Origin: Sphingomonadaceae bacterium 3R27C6
GTDB taxonomy: Bacteria > Pseudomonadota > Alphaproteobacteria > Sphingomonadales > Sphingomonadaceae
Assembly (NCBI GenBank): GCA_005503215.1
Contig: SCNS01000015.1
Span: forward strand, 1 to 64,000
Direction of reading: 5' to 3'
Length of the DNA: 64,000 nt
Under the pieces are notes generated by a model. The model was given only the letters and a program-made list of their open reading frames with translations, was not told where the DNA came from and did not search any database. The position numbers and the translations under genes were made by a program. This document shows positions 61,587-64,000 of this stretch, in pieces; the stretch's first letter is position 1, and every line of letters begins with the position of its first letter.

Positions 61587-63569
61587 TTATTTCAGCAACA
61601 GCGCTAGCGCCCCGAAGAAGCCCTTCGCCTCCGCCTGACCCGGCCGCGGAACGGCGGGAAGGTACGCACGGCAGTCGAGGCACGCCGCCTGCACCGAACC
61701 CGCCTGCGTCAGCATCGTCAGATCCTGCACCAGCCGCCGTTCGGTGAGTTGGCGGTTCATCGCCGCGATGCCGAACCAGCCGCGTGGGAGTGCCGCGGTT
61801 TCCTTTTCGGCACCCGACCAGCTCGCTAGCATCTTCGAGAATTCGCTCGGCTCGTCCTCGAAATATTTGGCGTGGAAATCGCCGTCGACCTTCGCGAGTT
61901 TGGCGGCGGCTTTCAGCGCATCGGGCAGGCCGCCGAACTGGTCGATCAGGCCGATCTGGCGCGCGGTGCCGCCAGCCCAGACGCGCCCTTCGGCGATGGG
62001 CAATATCTTGTCGATCGGCTGCTTGCGGCTCTTCGCGACAAGACCGGTGAAGCGGGCGTAGACGTCCTCGACGCTCGCCTGTGCCAGCGCGTTGAACTCG
62101 TCGTTCACCCCGCCGAACACGTCGGGCTGCCCCGACAGCGGCGTCGTCGCGATGCCGTCGGCATTGACCCCGATCTTGGCCAGCGCCTGGTCGAAGCTCG
62201 GCAAAATGCCGAACACGCCGATCGAACCGGTGATCGTCTCGGGCTCGGCGAAGATGCGGTCGGCGGGGGTTGCAACCCAATAGCCGCCCGACGCCGCGAC
62301 ATTCGCCATCGAGACGACGATCGGCAGCTTCTTCGCTTTCGCGGCGAGCAGCGCCTGGCGGATTTCCTCCGACGCGAGGACCGATCCACCGGGCGAATCG
62401 ACGCGCAGGACGATCGCCTTGACGCTGCTGTCGGTCGCGGCGTCGAGGATATGCTTTGCAACACTTTCGCCACCCGCGACGCCGCTCGGCGCTTCGCCGT
62501 CGACGATTTCGCCGACGACGGGGACGACCGCGATCCTGCTGCCGCTTGTCGAGGGCGGATTGGCCGCGACCCAGTTTTCGAGCGGGATGGCGTTATATTC
62601 CCACGGCTTGCTGTCGTCGGCGGCGCCGCTGATCTCGGCGACGCGGCGGTTGAAGGCCATGCGGCTGCCGACCTTGTCGACAAGGCCCGCATCGACCGAA
62701 GCCTTCGACAAATCATTGCCCGCTGCGCGCACCGCACCCGCGGTGTCGGCGATGAAGGCGTCGAGCTTCGCCGCCGGACGCGCCTTCTTGACGTCGGTCA
62801 GCCAGTTGTCCCACAGCACGCTGGCATAAGCGAGGTCGGCTTCCTTCGCTTCGGGCGACTGGTCGGTGCGCAGGAAGGGTTCGACCGCGCTTTTGAAGGT
62901 GCCGGCGCGATAGATATGCGCGGTGACACCGAGGCGGTCCATCAACCCCTTGTAATAGAGACGCGACCCGCCCGGGCCGGCGATCGCGACGCCGCCGACG
63001 CCGTCGGCCCAGATTTCGCTGGCGTGCGCCGCGACCTGATAGCTGTCGGTGGTATAGGCGGTGGCAAAGGCGAGCACGGGCTTCTTCTTCGCGCGCACCT
63101 TGTCGACCGCGGCGCCGATTTCGGCGAGCGACACCTGTCCGCCGCCGAGGAAACGGTCGAGGTCGAGCACGACCGAAGTCACGCGCTTGTCGTCGGCGGC
63201 AACCTCCAGCGCCTGGACGACGTCGCGGACGCGGATTTCCTTGAGCTGCGCGCCGCCCGACAAGGCCGCGAGCGGATCGACTTCCGAGGGCTGTTCGCTG
63301 ACGATGCCGTCGAGTTCGATCAGCAGCGCGCCCTGGCTGACCGGCAGGCCGGCATTGGGGCGCCCCGAAAGCAGCCCGAACAAGGCAACAAAGAAGAGCA
63401 GCAGGAAGATGAGCGCGAGCGCATCCTTGATCCCGACGAGCAGGTGCCAGACCTTGCGCGGGAAGCTGGTGGTCGACCTCGGCTTGCCCTCGCCCGGCAG
63501 CGGCCGGCGGACGGGGATGGCCCAGGGGCCGGCGGGATCGTTGGGTGTGTTCGCAGTGCTATCGGTCAT
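61587..63569 (-). CDS. sppA: signal peptide peptidase SppA, 67-kDa type
   Basis: 660 residues with the start MTDSTANTPNDPAGPW (GTG-rich upstream codons are excluded). A membrane anchor at about 45-68 (IKDALALIFLLLFFVALFGLL) is followed by tandem peptidase folds. The general-base Lys is Lys226 in YRAGTFKSAVEPF (first half) and the nucleophile Ser is Ser427 in MANVAASGGYW (second half), which matches the Lys209/Ser409 division in E. coli SppA. It degrades leftover signal peptides in the inner membrane. Confidence 0.93.
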   Translation of the reverse strand: MTDSTANTPNDPAGPWAIPVRRPLPGEGKPRSTTSFPRKVWHLLVGIKDALALIFLLLFFVALFGLLSGRPNAGLPVSQGALLIELDGIVSEQPSEVDPLAALSGGAQLKEIRVRDVVQALEVAADDKRVTSVVLDLDRFLGGGQVSLAEIGAAVDKVRAKKKPVLAFATAYTTDSYQVAAHASEIWADGVGGVAIAGPGGSRLYYKGLMDRLGVTAHIYRAGTFKSAVEPFLRTDQSPEAKEADLAYASVLWDNWLTDVKKARPAAKLDAFIADTAGAVRAAGNDLSKASVDAGLVDKVGSRMAFNRRVAEISGAADDSKPWEYNAIPLENWVAANPPSTSGSRIAVVPVVGEIVDGEAPSGVAGGESVAKHILDAATDSSVKAIVLRVDSPGGSVLASEEIRQALLAAKAKKLPIVVSMANVAASGGYWVATPADRIFAEPETITGSIGVFGILPSFDQALAKIGVNADGIATTPLSGQPDVFGGVNDEFNALAQASVEDVYARFTGLVAKSRKQPIDKILPIAEGRVWAGGTARQIGLIDQFGGLPDALKAAAKLAKVDGDFHAKYFEDEPSEFSKMLASWSGAEKETAALPRGWFGIAAMNRQLTERRLVQDLTMLTQAGSVQAACLDCRAYLPAVPRPGQAEAKGFFGALALLLK

Positions 63570-63647
63570 GTCCGCAAACCTAGGGATGCGGCTCGCCCTT
63601 GGCAATGCACGCTTCGACGGGCGAACGCCGACGCCATAAGGGCGACG

Positions 63648-64000
63648 TCAGAGCCAGCCTTCGCGGCGATACCAGCGCACGGTTTCGGCGAGCGCGTCGT
63701 CGGTGTCACGCTCGGGGCGCCACAGCGCGGCGGGCGGGCATTTGCCTTCGGTCGCGACCCAGTCGGGATGCGCGATATAGCGCGCGCGGTCGGAGGTCAG
63801 CTTGGCGCGGCTGCGGCGAACGAGCTTGTCGAGCCGCCCGCCGGCCCTGAGCAACAAGGCGGGGGTCGCGACCGTCGACAGCCGGTGGCGCCCCACGGCA
63901 CGCGCGACCGCGCGGGCAAAGCCGCGATGCGACCAGCCGGTGGGCTTGCCGTCGTCGGGCTCGTAAATCTGGCCGATGCTCGCGCCGCGGTCGGCGGCGA
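63648..64000 (-). CDS. NAD-dependent epimerase/dehydratase (extended SDR), C-terminal part
   Basis: The frame is open to the window end, so the N-terminal NAD-binding domain is missing. The visible part (about 117 residues) begins with AADRGASIGQIYEPDDGKPTGWSHRGFARAVARAVGRHR and ends with the SDR-type substrate-binding tail KLTSDRARYIAHPDWVATEGKCPP and DALAETVRWYRREGWL. The extended SDR family includes UDP-sugar epimerases and reductases; the substrate cannot be given. It lies 78 bp upstream of sppA on the same strand. Confidence 0.75.
   Translation of the reverse strand, partial: AADRGASIGQIYEPDDGKPTGWSHRGFARAVARAVGRHRLSTVATPALLLRAGGRLDKLVRRSRAKLTSDRARYIAHPDWVATEGKCPPAALWRPERDTDDALAETVRWYRREGWL

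Overview
The window is GC-rich, densely coded alphaproteobacterial chromosome, most likely from a sphingomonad (Sphingopyxis-like). This rests on the gene set: exosortase-A-associated glycosyltransferase and O-glycosylation ligase, intracellular PHB depolymerase, an N-terminally extended S9, tightly overlapping (ATGA) gene pairs and many palindromic intergenic repeats. No plasmid or phage backbone, tRNA, rRNA or CRISPR array was seen. The assignment is by protein recognition only; no search was run.

Layout. 0-9.4 kb: tail of an OmpA-like gene with a clear terminator, an ExbD protein, an ABC exporter, a YjhX-type toxin homologue, PHB depolymerase, a 264-bp MITE-like element, an EamA transporter, a dipeptide epimerase, and a soxR/VOC pair sharing a textbook SoxR box. 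9.4-13.2 kb: a five-gene catabolic operon (MaoC, two AhpD/CMD-like proteins, thiolase, ABM monooxygenase). 13.3-19.5 kb: MscS channel, topoisomerase IB, exosortase-associated polysaccharide genes. 19.5-24.4 kb: a LexA-like HTH/S24 regulator with its own operator cluster, a soluble chemoreceptor and AqpZ. 24.4-31.3 kb: galU, a yfiRNB-type c-di-GMP module, msrA, an M48 protease and heme A synthase. 31.4-32.5 kb: rplM-rpsI and terminator.

32.6-44 kb is the most unusual coding region. It holds a phosphotransferase/DUF pair, metallophosphoesterase plus lipid-kinase-like genes, and two convergent, translationally coupled operons. Together these encode two nucleotidyltransferases, a CDP-alcohol phosphotransferase, a CDP-glycerol glycerophosphotransferase-like enzyme, a HAD phosphatase and a flippase. 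They look like a pathway for an exported polyol-phosphodiester lipid or glycan whose product I cannot name.

44-58 kb is central metabolism: sdhB, a thioesterase, zapE, then mdh, (a secreted protein), sucD, (a GIY-YIG element), sucA, sucB, (a lipoprotein), lpd and an M20 amidohydrolase. sucC is not in the mdh-sucD slot. Between sucD and sucA lies a small GIY-YIG nuclease gene bracketed by perfect 32-bp inverted repeats, each holding a REP-like hairpin. A gene-less, inverted pair of the same hairpin type sits at 32.6 kb. This resembles a REP/REPIN-transposase system with a GIY-YIG protein in place of the tyrosine transposase, and is my best candidate for an undescribed system. 58-64 kb: GFA protein, TRIC channel, MpaB-like oxygenase, hydrolase, a multi-hairpin repeat, SppA and the C-terminal part of an SDR epimerase cut by the window edge.
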